A stretch of DNA of 22,737 nucleotides from Flavobacteriales bacterium UBA7519. Lineage in GTDB: Bacteria > Bacteroidota > Bacteroidia > Flavobacteriales > Weeksellaceae. A program made the position numbers and the translations under genes. The stretch is from positions 1-22,737 of the forward strand of contig DLND01000007.1 of NCBI GenBank assembly GCA_002476905.1, given 5' to 3'. Below, one piece after another: positions 8,113 through 15,267 of this stretch; positions within the stretch are counted from its first letter, which is position 1; every line of letters begins with the position of its first letter. A model generated the notes under the pieces. That model worked only from the letters and a program-made list of their open reading frames with translations. It was not told the DNA's origin and did no database searches.

Positions 8113-8343
8113 TTAATGTAATATTTTTGATTTTGGTTTCAGATAAAATACTGAAACTATTAACAAAGTCCCTATGATAAATAATACAAAAGTGTACGCA
8201 TCTATCGGCGAGGCTGGATACGCTCCAATATCTCCCGATTCGGGATTTTCTGGCGGTGGTGGCACAGCTTGTGCCCAACTAAAAATACTCGTAAGTATTG
8301 TTAAGAAAATATATAATTTTCTGTTAGGTAAAAAATTAATCAT
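8113..8343 (-). CDS. Small PID-CTERM-type membrane-anchored protein
   Basis: This 76-residue protein has an N-terminal signal segment (about 8-25, ending SWAQA), a short proline-rich stretch (VPPPPENPESG), a PID motif at 46-48 (ASPIDAY), a hydrophobic segment (about 51-67) and a basic tail (KPKSK). The order short motif, membrane segment, positive charges is that of protein-sorting tails, and PID followed by such a segment is the hallmark of PID-CTERM proteins of Bacteroidota, many of which are little more than signal peptide plus tail. The function is unknown. It lies 15 bases after the T9SS cargo gene on the same strand, so the two are very likely co-transcribed. The overlapping frames on both strands here are ignored because the signal and tail architecture only makes sense in this one. 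Confidence 0.75.
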   Translation of the reverse strand: MINFLPNRKLYIFLTILTSIFSWAQAVPPPPENPESGDIGAYPASPIDAYTFVLFIIGTLLIVSVFYLKPKSKILH

Positions 8344-8358
8344 CGTATGTTTTGTGTT

Positions 8359-10386
8359 TTAGTTTACAATTTTTTTTATGACTACTTCTCCTTTTTCAGA
8401 AGTTGCCTTTACAACAAATACGCCCTTCGCCTGATAATTTACTGGGATCAGATAGTCTGTACTGGTTGAAATATTAGATTTTGAACTCATAAGCTGACCA
8501 GAAACCGAATATACTTCTACAGTAGCCTTGTTCCAATTCTTGGCAAATCTGACAACCCAACGAGAATCCTTTTTCGCTATAAATGTTTGGGAAGCAAGAA
8601 CATTTTCTGCCAATAAAGCGGCATCCGGTTTTTGATAATATAAACCCAAATTCTGATTTCCATTTAGAGAAAAACTGCTACCATCATCTATTTTGAATAG
8701 TTGGCCCTGAGAATCTTTTAAATAGAAATGATTACCGTTGGATAAACCATTCGGCATTCTTTCTCCTTTCTCATAGACTTCAAAAGCCAAATAATAAGGG
8801 GAAGTCGTATAATTGATATACAAAGGAACTTCTTTTGATTTGAAATCAATTTCATTAGCTTCATTTATGTAAAGCTTTGTGGAAATGTTAACATCCACTC
8901 CACCATTTATATTTTCCTCCTTTGTATAGATAATGCTGTCATCGCTATTATAGGCCTGCAAAAGAGTATTCCCGGGATTGTTGCCTGTAATAGCAGACGG
9001 AGATATAGCATAATAGGTTCTGCCTATTTCCAAACTATCACTATCATACATAATTACAGCCAGCTGCTTCACGATTTTATCAGCAGGAATATCCGTATCA
9101 TCAGCCGTTCTGCTTGTCGGATTGGTTGTGTCCGTGGTATTGTTTCTTGAAACATTAGAAAATCTTCTAAGTGCAGTAAAGTCTATTTTAGATGCAGTAT
9201 TACTTCCATTGTCTGTGGAAAGCTTGATCATAAACTCTCCCATCGGCTTTATGATCAATCTGTTAGCGCTAATATCCCCTGCCTGAAAGACACCGGAACT
9301 CGCTGTCATCACTATAGTTCTTCCGTCAGTTCCGTTACTGCTTCCATTATTATTTTCTGAAGGATAACCGGTTCCACTCGCTTTTGTCCAAGTCAGCCCC
9401 GATGTGTAATAGGCCACTCCCTGCAAATTAGGAATTGCATTACCATCAGAGTTAGTTGTTTCAGCCTGACCTATATATTTAAGATCAATATTTGTAAGGA
9501 AAGGATTGGCGACCTGATACAAGTTTTTACCATAATTGGTTTCCCAGTTTCCACTATTTCCTGTCTTAGACTGAAATGGATCATCTAGATATGTTCTATA
9601 TTTCTCACCAAAATAATTGGCAGAAGAACCGTTAAAACCAAAGCTTATACCAGCAGCAGCTTCCGTTAGCGACAACGATTGAACAGTCGTTATGTCGGAA
9701 ACAGGTGTCCCCGAAAAAGTGGTCACATTTCCTGTATTAGCGGCATCCCAAACAACTGTTCCGGCACTGTTCCTTCTAGGGATAATGTAATAATCTAACG
9801 CTGTTCCTACATTAACTGTAGCAGGATCACTTACTGAAGCGATCTGATCAAACCTTGCTTTTGCATTATTCCATTTGAAAACAGAGCTTGGGCTAAAACG
9901 TCCTGCAGAATTATTAGCAGCATTTGTAACATTCAAATAATTGCCACCAGTGTTACTTGGACTGTTAGTAATATTGGCTACTAAATCAGCAATGGTGTAA
10001 TTAAAGAATGGTAAAGCTACCTGCTGCCTGGCAGTTGTACCACTATTAACATCAGCTCTGAATTCTTTGTTAACTTTACCCGAAATATTTCCTTGAGGAA
10101 TATCCTTAATGTAAAGTTGCCCGTAACTCTGAGCACCGTTAAATTTGAGGTTAAAACTAGTTGTAGGAGCGATAATCAACCCATCAGCAGCCACTCCATT
10201 GATCATAATGTTTCCTGAGTTGTTTACAACTGCAGAACCGGCAGTTTGTAAACCACCGCCATTATAAACCAAAGTATTGCTTTGTACTGTTACTAAAGCC
10301 GAATTCCCAACATAAGTAAGTATGTTCTGGGAAAAAACAATACCGTTAAAAAGTATTAGTTTTAGAATAAATAATTTTCGTATCAT
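8359..10386 (-). CDS. Secreted protein with a T9SS type A C-terminal sorting domain
   Basis: The 675-residue protein begins with a signal peptide (MIRKLFILKLILFNGIVFSQ) and ends with a typical T9SS type A sorting domain of about 80 residues: VEVYSVSGQLMSS, a central segment, then KGVFVVKATSEKGEVVIKK. Such domains send proteins across the outer membrane through the type IX system, after which they are cleaved and anchored or released. The body is rich in N, S, T and G, typical of beta-rich surface or adhesin-like proteins; I recognise no enzyme motif. The early VYNGGGLQTAG, VNNSGNIMINGV pattern resembles repeats in other flavobacterial surface proteins. A TATATTTG box 20-30 bases upstream gives it its own promoter. 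It heads a unit with the PID-CTERM gene. Secretion by T9SS is firm; biological role unknown. Confidence 0.85.
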   Translation of the reverse strand: MIRKLFILKLILFNGIVFSQNILTYVGNSALVTVQSNTLVYNGGGLQTAGSAVVNNSGNIMINGVAADGLIIAPTTSFNLKFNGAQSYGQLYIKDIPQGNISGKVNKEFRADVNSGTTARQQVALPFFNYTIADLVANITNSPSNTGGNYLNVTNAANNSAGRFSPSSVFKWNNAKARFDQIASVSDPATVNVGTALDYYIIPRRNSAGTVVWDAANTGNVTTFSGTPVSDITTVQSLSLTEAAAGISFGFNGSSANYFGEKYRTYLDDPFQSKTGNSGNWETNYGKNLYQVANPFLTNIDLKYIGQAETTNSDGNAIPNLQGVAYYTSGLTWTKASGTGYPSENNNGSSNGTDGRTIVMTASSGVFQAGDISANRLIIKPMGEFMIKLSTDNGSNTASKIDFTALRRFSNVSRNNTTDTTNPTSRTADDTDIPADKIVKQLAVIMYDSDSLEIGRTYYAISPSAITGNNPGNTLLQAYNSDDSIIYTKEENINGGVDVNISTKLYINEANEIDFKSKEVPLYINYTTSPYYLAFEVYEKGERMPNGLSNGNHFYLKDSQGQLFKIDDGSSFSLNGNQNLGLYYQKPDAALLAENVLASQTFIAKKDSRWVVRFAKNWNKATVEVYSVSGQLMSSKSNISTSTDYLIPVNYQAKGVFVVKATSEKGEVVIKKIVN

Positions 10387-10407
10387 TGTGTATATGTGTT
10401 CTTATTG

Positions 10408-10415
10408 CAAATATA
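10408..10415 (-). promoter_or_regulatory. Candidate -7 promoter box for the T9SS cargo gene
   Basis: TATATTTG on the minus strand fits TAnnTTTG and lies 22 bases before the ATG. The expected upstream TTG is only a TTT, so this is a half-supported promoter. Confidence 0.45.
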
Positions 10416-10459
10416 TTAATTTTATAAATACTTAAAAAAATTGTAAACAATTAACGATT

Positions 10460-11638
10460 TTATAATATTGATTCAATTTTTACGGTCGAATTATTTTCAA
10501 TATCAAACATATAATCTTCCAAAACCTTTTCGGTTGTCCCTCTTAGCCCTCTTGCTCCAAGTCCTTTGTTCATAGTATCTTCTACAATTTCTTCGATAGC
10601 ATTGTCCGTGAATTCAAGAACAACATTGTCCATTTTAAAAAGTTCTCTAAACTGATTAATGATAGAATTTTTCGGTTCTTTCATAATTCTTACAAGGGTC
10701 TCTTTTGTCAATTTATCGAGATAAGTAATGATTGGAAATCTCCCCAAAAGTTCGGGTATCAATCCAAAACTCTTCAAATCGATTGCATTGATCTGACTTA
10801 GGATATAATCTTCCTCTTCTACTTTATTGATTTTTTCCGCAGAAAAACCAATGGCTTGTTTATTCAATCTTCTCTCGATAATCTCCTTCATCCCATCAAA
10901 AGCACCACCAGCAATAAACAGAATATTCTGAGTATTAACCTGAATATATTTTTGATCCGGATGTTTACGACCACCTTGAGGCGGCACATTGACAATACTT
11001 CCTTCTAACAATTTCAATAAACCTTGCTGCACACCTTCACCAGAAACATCTCTTGTAATGCTCGGATTATCTGATTTTCTAGCAATTTTATCAATCTCAT
11101 CAATAAAAACAATTCCTTTTTCCGCTTTTTCTACATCATAATCCGCAACCATCAATAATCTCGAAAGAATACTTTCTACATCTTCCCCAACATAACCAGC
11201 TTCTGTAAGAATGGTCGCATCTACGATACAAAAAGGAACATTCAGTTGTTTTGCAATAGTTTTAGCTAACAATGTTTTTCCCGTTCCTGTTTCACCAATC
11301 ATTATGATGTTCGATTTTTCAATCTCAACCTCACGATTTTCGTCTTGCGCATGTAATAATCTTTTGTAATGATTATAAACAGCAATGGACAATTGTTTTT
11401 TTGCTTGATCTTGCCCTATCACATATTCGTCAAGGAAAGCTTTTATTTCTTTTGGTTTTTTAAGTTCTTCCAGAGATCCTGCCATAGAATCAGAATCTGA
11501 AGTTTTATTCACACTATCTTTTACGATAGAATGTGCTTGTTCAATACAATTTTCGCATATAAAGCCATTTTGTCCAGAAATTAGGATTTGCACTTCATCC
11601 TTTTTTCTTCCACAAAATGAACATTGATTTGGATTCAT
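10460..11638 (-). CDS. clpX: ATP-dependent Clp protease ATP-binding subunit ClpX
   Basis: ClpX unfolds tagged proteins and feeds them into the ClpP protease in the cytoplasm. The 392-residue product has the full family layout: an N-terminal zinc-binding domain with C6, C9, C28 and C31, Walker A GETGTGKT (115-122), the GYVG pore loop (148-151), Walker B IVFIDEID (176-183) and the IGF loop that docks on ClpP (in KQAIGFSAE). The length is slightly under the usual 410-425. No clpP gene is adjacent, as in many Bacteroidota. The gene follows greA and a HIT-family gene on the same strand, but a hairpin terminator separates it from the HIT gene, leaving 25 bases before the ATG. Confidence 0.97.
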   Translation of the reverse strand: MNPNQCSFCGRKKDEVQILISGQNGFICENCIEQAHSIVKDSVNKTSDSDSMAGSLEELKKPKEIKAFLDEYVIGQDQAKKQLSIAVYNHYKRLLHAQDENREVEIEKSNIIMIGETGTGKTLLAKTIAKQLNVPFCIVDATILTEAGYVGEDVESILSRLLMVADYDVEKAEKGIVFIDEIDKIARKSDNPSITRDVSGEGVQQGLLKLLEGSIVNVPPQGGRKHPDQKYIQVNTQNILFIAGGAFDGMKEIIERRLNKQAIGFSAEKINKVEEEDYILSQINAIDLKSFGLIPELLGRFPIITYLDKLTKETLVRIMKEPKNSIINQFRELFKMDNVVLEFTDNAIEEIVEDTMNKGLGARGLRGTTEKVLEDYMFDIENNSTVKIESIL

Positions 11639-11663
11639 AATTTTCTTAAGTTCTAAAATTAAA

Positions 11664-11686
11664 AAAAGAAGTTCAAGACTTCTTTT
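11664..11686 (-). terminator. Terminator after the HIT gene, overlapping its stop codon
   Basis: On the minus strand AAAAGAAGT pairs with ACTTCTTTT over a five-base loop, and the second arm runs into a T-tract. The hairpin overlaps the HIT stop codon and ends 25 bases before clpX. Confidence 0.7.
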
Positions 11687-12074
11687 ATGCTTTTGTTATG
11701 GATTTCTGAATTTCTTTGTACTCTTCTGGCGAAAAAATTAACCTTACGTTTTTAAAATTAAGATCATCCATACTATTAAGTGGTATCAAATGTATATGAG
11801 CATGAGGAACTTCCAGACCTACAACTGCTATGCCAACTCTTTTACAAGGCACAGCTTTTTTGATTTGTTTTGCAATATCCTGAGTGAAAGCCCAAAGTTC
11901 TTTATAGTCTTCAGAATCTAAATCGAAAATCAAATCTGTTTCCTTTTTCGGAACAACCAAAGTATGACCTTTTACCAACGGCATTGCATCTAGAAAAGCA
12001 ATATGCTTGTCATCCTCTGCTATTTTATAACTAGGAATTTCTCCGCTGATGATTTTAGAAAAAATAGTACTCAT
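11685..12074 (-). CDS. HIT (histidine triad) family nucleotide-binding protein, Hint-like
   Basis: The 129-residue protein has normal HINT length and carries the triad VPHAHIHLIPL (H91, H93, H95) that binds and cleaves nucleoside phosphoramidates and related adenosine phosphates. The N-terminal FSKIISGEIPSYKIAEDD is the classic opening of Hint proteins, and HTLVVPKKE is also conserved. All catalytic histidines are present. The natural substrate in bacteria is poorly defined. It follows greA by 58 bases on the same strand with no terminator seen between, so the two are probably co-transcribed, a pairing common in Flavobacteriia. Confidence 0.93.
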   Translation of the reverse strand: MSTIFSKIISGEIPSYKIAEDDKHIAFLDAMPLVKGHTLVVPKKETDLIFDLDSEDYKELWAFTQDIAKQIKKAVPCKRVGIAVVGLEVPHAHIHLIPLNSMDDLNFKNVRLIFSPEEYKEIQKSITKA

Positions 12075-12132
12075 AATTTTTAATATTGATTTTAATTTTC
12101 AGCAATTACTAAACCAACATCCACATTTTATT

Positions 12133-12600
12133 TTATAATGAGATTTCTAAAACCTCAAAAGAAAGTTTATTACCGTTTGGCAAAACAATATCAGCAGTTT
12201 CACCAACAGCTTTCCCCAAAAGACCCTTAGCAATTGGCGTATTCACAGAAATTTTGCCAGATTTTATATCACTTTCATTATCAGGAACCAAAGTGAACTT
12301 TTGCTCTCCTTTTGTAGCATTATTTTTCAATCTAACTGTTGTAAGAATAGATACTTTGCTAAGGTCAAGCTGACTTCCATCGATAATTTTAGACGTAGCA
12401 ATAACATCCTTCAGTTTAGAAATTCTCATTTCCAACATCCCTTGTGCCTCCTTAGCTGCGTCGTACTCTGCATTTTCAGACAGATCACCTTTATCTCTTG
12501 CTTCAGCAATCTGCTGTGTTATTTTTGGTCTTTCAATCGTTTCTAGTTGCTCCAGTTCGGCCTTCATTTTGTCCAAACCTTCTTTGGTTACGTAGTTCAT
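12133..12600 (-). CDS. greA: Transcription elongation factor GreA
   Basis: GreA enters the secondary channel of RNA polymerase and stimulates cleavage of backtracked RNA. The 155-residue product has the N-terminal coiled coil (about 1-75) with the acidic tip segment EARDKGDLSENAEYDAAKE (33-51), and a C-terminal FKBP-like domain with TPIAKGLLGKAVGE. The length is normal. The ATG at 12598-12600 opens with MNYVTKEGLDKMKAELEQL, as in family members. It probably starts from a TATATTTG box about 77 bases upstream; the leader then contains a hairpin followed by seven T residues, which may tune its expression. It heads the unit continuing into the HIT gene. Confidence 0.96.
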   Translation of the reverse strand: MNYVTKEGLDKMKAELEQLETIERPKITQQIAEARDKGDLSENAEYDAAKEAQGMLEMRISKLKDVIATSKIIDGSQLDLSKVSILTTVRLKNNATKGEQKFTLVPDNESDIKSGKISVNTPIAKGLLGKAVGETADIVLPNGNKLSFEVLEISL

Positions 12601-12624
12601 AACAATAAAATTTATCGTTTGTAT

Positions 12625-12651
12625 AAAAAAATAATCCGACCTTTGCCGGAT
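12625..12651 (-). promoter_or_regulatory. Terminator-like hairpin in the greA leader
   Basis: On the minus strand ATCCG pairs with CGGAT around an eight-base loop that adds one G-U pair, followed after three bases by seven Ts, all inside the presumed 5' leader of greA. A hairpin plus U-tract here could cause early termination. The stem is short, so strength is uncertain. Confidence 0.45.
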
Positions 12652-12676
12652 ACTAATTTGTCTCGAATTGAGTTTA

Positions 12677-12684
12677 CAAATATA
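12677..12684 (-). promoter_or_regulatory. Candidate -7 promoter box for greA
   Basis: TATATTTG on the minus strand matches TAnnTTTG, placing a start about 70 bases before the greA ATG. No clear TTG partner is seen. Confidence 0.4.
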
Positions 12685-12698
12685 TAATTTATTTTGAA

Positions 12699-13157
12699 AT
12701 GAAAGCTAAAAAAATCGCATCATCATTAGCATTATTTTTGATTATCAGTATTTTAACCATCAACAATTCTTGTAGTGAAAGGAATGAAACCGTAAGCTGT
12801 TTTCCAAATTCTACAGTTTCTGTACAGCTTAATCTTAGTTTACCTCTATATTATAAATTACAAACCGTTGGATCGTGGGTTTATGTTAACGAAGTAGGAG
12901 CTGGAACAAGAGGATTAATTGTCGTAAGAACAACAACCGGCTTCAAAGTTTATGACAGAAATGCGCCTCATATTTGTCCTGATAAAGATACAACCTTGGA
13001 AGTTAAAAATGACACTTCTGTTTATTGTCCAAAAGATGGGTCACAATGGATTTTGATTACCGGCCAGCCAACAGATAATAGTGTAGCAAAAATAGCCCCA
13101 AAAACTTATGGATATAGTTATAATGCTACGTCCAATATTTTAGATATCTATAATTAA
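12699..13157 (+). CDS. Lipoprotein with a degenerate Rieske-like domain
   Basis: The 152 residues begin with a lipoprotein-type signal (hydrophobic 7-20, then INNSC with C25 as the likely lipidated cysteine). The rest resembles Rieske-fold proteins of Bacteroidota: a beta-rich body with YDRNAPHICP (85-94) and YCPKDGSQW (109-117). A true Rieske site is C-x-H ... C-x-x-H; here the positions read A89, H91 ... C110, D113, so only two of four iron ligands remain and a 2Fe-2S cluster is not expected. The location would be periplasmic or outer membrane. It is divergent from greA and its stop lies one base before the dtd start, so the two share a transcript. The fold assignment is by motif only; it may equally be an unrelated beta-rich lipoprotein. 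Confidence 0.6.
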   Translation: MKAKKIASSLALFLIISILTINNSCSERNETVSCFPNSTVSVQLNLSLPLYYKLQTVGSWVYVNEVGAGTRGLIVVRTTTGFKVYDRNAPHICPDKDTTLEVKNDTSVYCPKDGSQWILITGQPTDNSVAKIAPKTYGYSYNATSNILDIYN

Positions 13158-13158
13158 A

Positions 13159-13608
13159 ATGAGAGTCGTAATACAACGCGTTTCCGAAGCAAGCGTAAAA
13201 GTAGATAACCAAATTGTCGGAGAGATTGGAAAAGGATTAATGTTGTTGATTGGCGTGGATGAAAGTGATGAGAATAGCGATGCAGATTGGCTTGTGAAAA
13301 AAATTCTTGACGTCAGAGTTTTTTCTGATGACGAAGGAAAAATGAATCATTCTGTAAAAGATATCAATGGAGAAATCCTTTGTATCAGCCAATTCACATT
13401 GATTTCTGATTATAAAAAAGGCAATCGCCCTTCGTACATCAAAGCAGCAAGACCAGACAAAGCCATTCCGTTGTTTGAATATTTCAAAGAAGAATTGAAA
13501 AAATCTGGCTTGAAAACCGAAAGCGGAATCTTCGGCGCAGATATGAAAGTTTCATTGATTAATGACGGACCTGTCACTTTAGTTTTTGACAGCAAGACAA
13601 AATTATAA
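13159..13608 (+). CDS. dtd: D-aminoacyl-tRNA deacylase
   Basis: This enzyme removes D-amino acids (and glycine from tRNA-Ala) mistakenly attached to tRNA, using no catalytic side chain but the cross-subunit pocket. The 149-residue length is standard. Diagnostic motifs are the N-terminal MRVVIQRVSEASVKV, SQFTL (77-81) followed by DYKKGNRPS (84-92), and NDGPVT (135-140). The Gly-Pro pair that enforces chirality is present in the last motif. It starts one base after the upstream lipoprotein gene and is probably translated in coupling with it. A bidirectional terminator follows. Confidence 0.96.
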   Translation: MRVVIQRVSEASVKVDNQIVGEIGKGLMLLIGVDESDENSDADWLVKKILDVRVFSDDEGKMNHSVKDINGEILCISQFTLISDYKKGNRPSYIKAARPDKAIPLFEYFKEELKKSGLKTESGIFGADMKVSLINDGPVTLVFDSKTKL

Positions 13609-13630
13609 AGGAGCAGAAATTTGCTCCTTT
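13607..13630. terminator. Bidirectional terminator between dtd and the SIMPL gene
   Basis: AAAGGAGCA pairs with TGCTCCTTT around a six-base loop, between convergent genes, with A/T-rich ends on both sides. Its left arm overlaps the last bases of the dtd stop codon. Confidence 0.75.
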
Positions 13631-13633
13631 ACT

Positions 13634-14365
13634 TTAATCGACCTCGTATTCTAGTTTTATGGTAATACTCGCTTCTTTATCTTTGGAAGTTGTGTTGTAA
13701 GTTCCGCCATAAGAATAATCTTCATTGGAGTTCGGAGCTGTAATTTGAATCACGCCCATTGTTGCTTTTTTCAAATTTCCAAGACTGCTTCCCGCATTTT
13801 CTGCAATTTTTTCTGCACGTTCTTTTGCATCTTTAGTAGCGTTGGCTATCATTTCTTGTTTTACATCAGACAGTTTTGTGTAGAAATATTGAGGTGATGA
13901 AGAAGTAAATTCGATTCCTCGGTTGATAATTTCCGTTATGTTTCTGGAGATATTTTCAATCTTTGCAACTTCTTTGGATTTGATGGAAACATTCTGAGTT
14001 AAATTATAACCTGCGAATTCTCCTTGCTGGTAATTCCCGTTGGAATCTGTATAATTCCTAAACTGTTTCTGAATGTCAACGGCTGAGAAAACCATTTCGT
14101 TTTCCTTCACACCTTTAGATTTTAGGTACTGAGAAATAACTTGTCTGTCAACCGCCAGAGCATCGTAAGCAGCTTTCAGCTCAAAACTATTTTTGGAAAA
14201 ACTTCCCGACCAAGAAATTAGATCGGAAGTAAAGGTTTTGGAACCTAGTCCTGTTACAGAAACTGTATTTTCTGATTTGTTTCTGTTTTTCACAGCATTT
14301 CCAAGCAGAGCTGCAGCAATAATCAAACCTAAGGCAGCAATTCCTACTGCGATATAATTCTTCAT
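13634..14365 (-). CDS. SIMPL (DUF541) domain protein, membrane-anchored
   Basis: The 243-residue protein has an N-terminal membrane anchor or uncleaved signal (about 5-22, IAVGIAALGLIIAAALLG) followed by a SIMPL domain with NTVSVTGLGSKTFTSDLISW near the start and KDAKERAEKIAENAGSSLG in the later conserved helix, ending in ITIKLEYEVD. Such proteins are periplasmic or outer-membrane associated and oligomerise; the best known relative is BP26/OMP28, and the biochemical role is undefined. The length fits. A TAAGTTTG box at 14393-14400 lies about 28 bases upstream of the ATG, so it may have its own promoter. Confidence 0.88.
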   Translation of the reverse strand: MKNYIAVGIAALGLIIAAALLGNAVKNRNKSENTVSVTGLGSKTFTSDLISWSGSFSKNSFELKAAYDALAVDRQVISQYLKSKGVKENEMVFSAVDIQKQFRNYTDSNGNYQQGEFAGYNLTQNVSIKSKEVAKIENISRNITEIINRGIEFTSSSPQYFYTKLSDVKQEMIANATKDAKERAEKIAENAGSSLGNLKKATMGVIQITAPNSNEDYSYGGTYNTTSKDKEASITIKLEYEVD

Positions 14366-14392
14366 AAAATTTTATATTTGAGTTCTTTTTAT

Positions 14393-14400
14393 CAAACTTA
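14393..14400 (-). promoter_or_regulatory. Candidate -7 promoter box for the SIMPL gene
   Basis: TAAGTTTG on the minus strand fits TAnnTTTG and is 28 bases before the ATG. A correctly spaced TTG was not found. Confidence 0.35.
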
Positions 14401-14429
14401 ATACCAAATTTTAAGATTTTATTAACATT

Positions 14430-14795
14430 TTATAAGTTAATTTCCTTTCCAAATTCCACGCTCACGCCTTTCATTTCGCCCGGCATTGGCGGAACTGTTT
14501 TGGTTAATTTGATTTTGATGAAAGTGATTTGTGGAAACTGATTTTCAATCTTATGAATGATTCTTCCAATCACGTGTTCTAAAAGCTTGGAACGGATTGC
14601 CATTTCCTGATGGATGATTTCGTTGACCTCAGCGTAATTGATAGTATCATCAAGATTATCAGATTGTGATGCTTTTTCTAAATCCGCATGTAATTCTGCA
14701 TTGATAATATAATTGTTCCCAATCAAAGCTTCTTCTGGCAAAACACCGTGATAAGCATAGATTTTTATGTCTTCTAAAATAATTTTTGATTTCAT
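14430..14795 (-). CDS. folB: Dihydroneopterin aldolase (folate synthesis)
   Basis: FolB converts 7,8-dihydroneopterin to 6-hydroxymethyl-dihydropterin plus glycolaldehyde, a step of folate synthesis in the cytoplasm. The 121-residue length is typical. Visible signatures are IKIYAYHGVLPEE (11-22) with the conserved glutamate, GNNYIINAELHADL, the DTINYAEV segment (50-57) that lines the pterin pocket, LLEHV (71-75), and the C-terminal KLTKTVPPMPG, where K99 is the likely catalytic lysine. Neither neighbour is a folate gene. It is 64 bases upstream of the SIMPL gene on the same strand, and no good promoter box was seen in front of it. Confidence 0.93.
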   Translation of the reverse strand: MKSKIILEDIKIYAYHGVLPEEALIGNNYIINAELHADLEKASQSDNLDDTINYAEVNEIIHQEMAIRSKLLEHVIGRIIHKIENQFPQITFIKIKLTKTVPPMPGEMKGVSVEFGKEINL

Positions 14796-14969
14796 CTAAA
14801 TTTTTATATTGTTGTTTATAGGTATAGATGGAACATAAATGTTTCATTGTTTAAAAATAGAAAAATATTTTGAACGCAAAGTCCGCAAAGATTCTTTTAT
14901 CAAAATTGAAAACTTTTTTAAGTTCGCAAAGGCGTAAAACTTAGCGAAGAAATGAATCTAAACATACTT

Positions 14970-15018
14970 TTGTCATTCCGGAGGAATCTCAACTGTCTAG
15001 ATTCTTTCAGAATGGCAA
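14970..15018. repeat. 20-base imperfect inverted repeat, palindromic repeat unit
   Basis: The arms at 14970-14989 (containing GTCATTCCGGAGGAATC) and 14999-15018 (AGATTCTTTCAGAATGGCAA) pair over 20 positions around a nine-base loop. Sixteen pairs are Watson-Crick, three are G-U in plus-strand RNA and one is a C-A mismatch. The design resembles REP-like intergenic palindromes. Confidence 0.65.
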
Positions 15019-15061
15019 TATTGTGGATATAGAATGTTTAAATTTTGTGAAAATTTTCTTT

Positions 15062-15212
15062 CGTGCGAAGCTGCAATAGGGATAATAGTGGAAATCCTTT
15101 TTTGCGTGGGCTTCGAGAGCCTCAGCCTGACAAATGGTGATGCAAAAAAGATTGCAACGGATAGCCCGACCCGAGCTGTGGGCTAAGCTTTGGAGAGGGA
15201 TACGCCCAAAAT
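15062..15212. repeat. Structured dispersed-repeat-like block
   Basis: AATCCTTTTTTGC at 15093-15105 pairs with GCAAAAAAGATT at 15142-15153 (one base bulged), enclosing a small GC-rich hairpin, and AGCCCGAC at 15163-15170 pairs with GTGGGCT at 15178-15184. GGGATA occurs near both ends (15079 and 15198). The block is more GC-rich than surrounding spacer. I recall near-identical segments in intergenic regions of Chryseobacterium-like genomes; a structured RNA is also possible. Confidence 0.45.
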
Positions 15213-15213
15213 A

Positions 15214-15244
15214 TTGGCTAATTAAAATTTAATTCATAAATTCG
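15214..15244 (+). promoter_or_regulatory. Candidate promoter for bTHX
   Basis: TTG (15214-15216), a 20-base spacer and TAAATTCG (15237-15244) match the Bacteroidota TTG-N19-TAnnTTTG pattern at all but one position. It lies 24 bases before the bTHX ATG. Confidence 0.5.
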
Positions 15245-15267
15245 TAACAATCAAATACTTAATTATT

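Larger units (their letters stand above)
14796..15267. other. 470-base noncoding spacer with repeat-like and structured sequence
   Basis: No credible gene is present. From left to right it holds CGCAAAG-type direct repeats (about 14874-14947, such as GAACGCAAAGTCCGCAAAG and TTCGCAAAGGCG), a long imperfect hairpin (14970-15018), a GC-richer structured block (about 15062-15212) and the bTHX promoter. The first three resemble sequences that recur between genes in many flavobacterial genomes; that is recollection, and copy number cannot be tested within one window. Confidence 0.5.

Noticed and set aside
8093..8362. Alternative frames on both strands overlapping the PID-CTERM gene
   Set aside because: Only the 8113-8343 minus-strand frame gives signal peptide, PID motif, membrane segment and basic tail in order.
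14796..15267. A CRISPR array or hidden gene in the long spacer
   Set aside because: There are no regularly spaced identical repeats and no open frame with recognisable protein sequence; imperfect palindromes explain the structure better.
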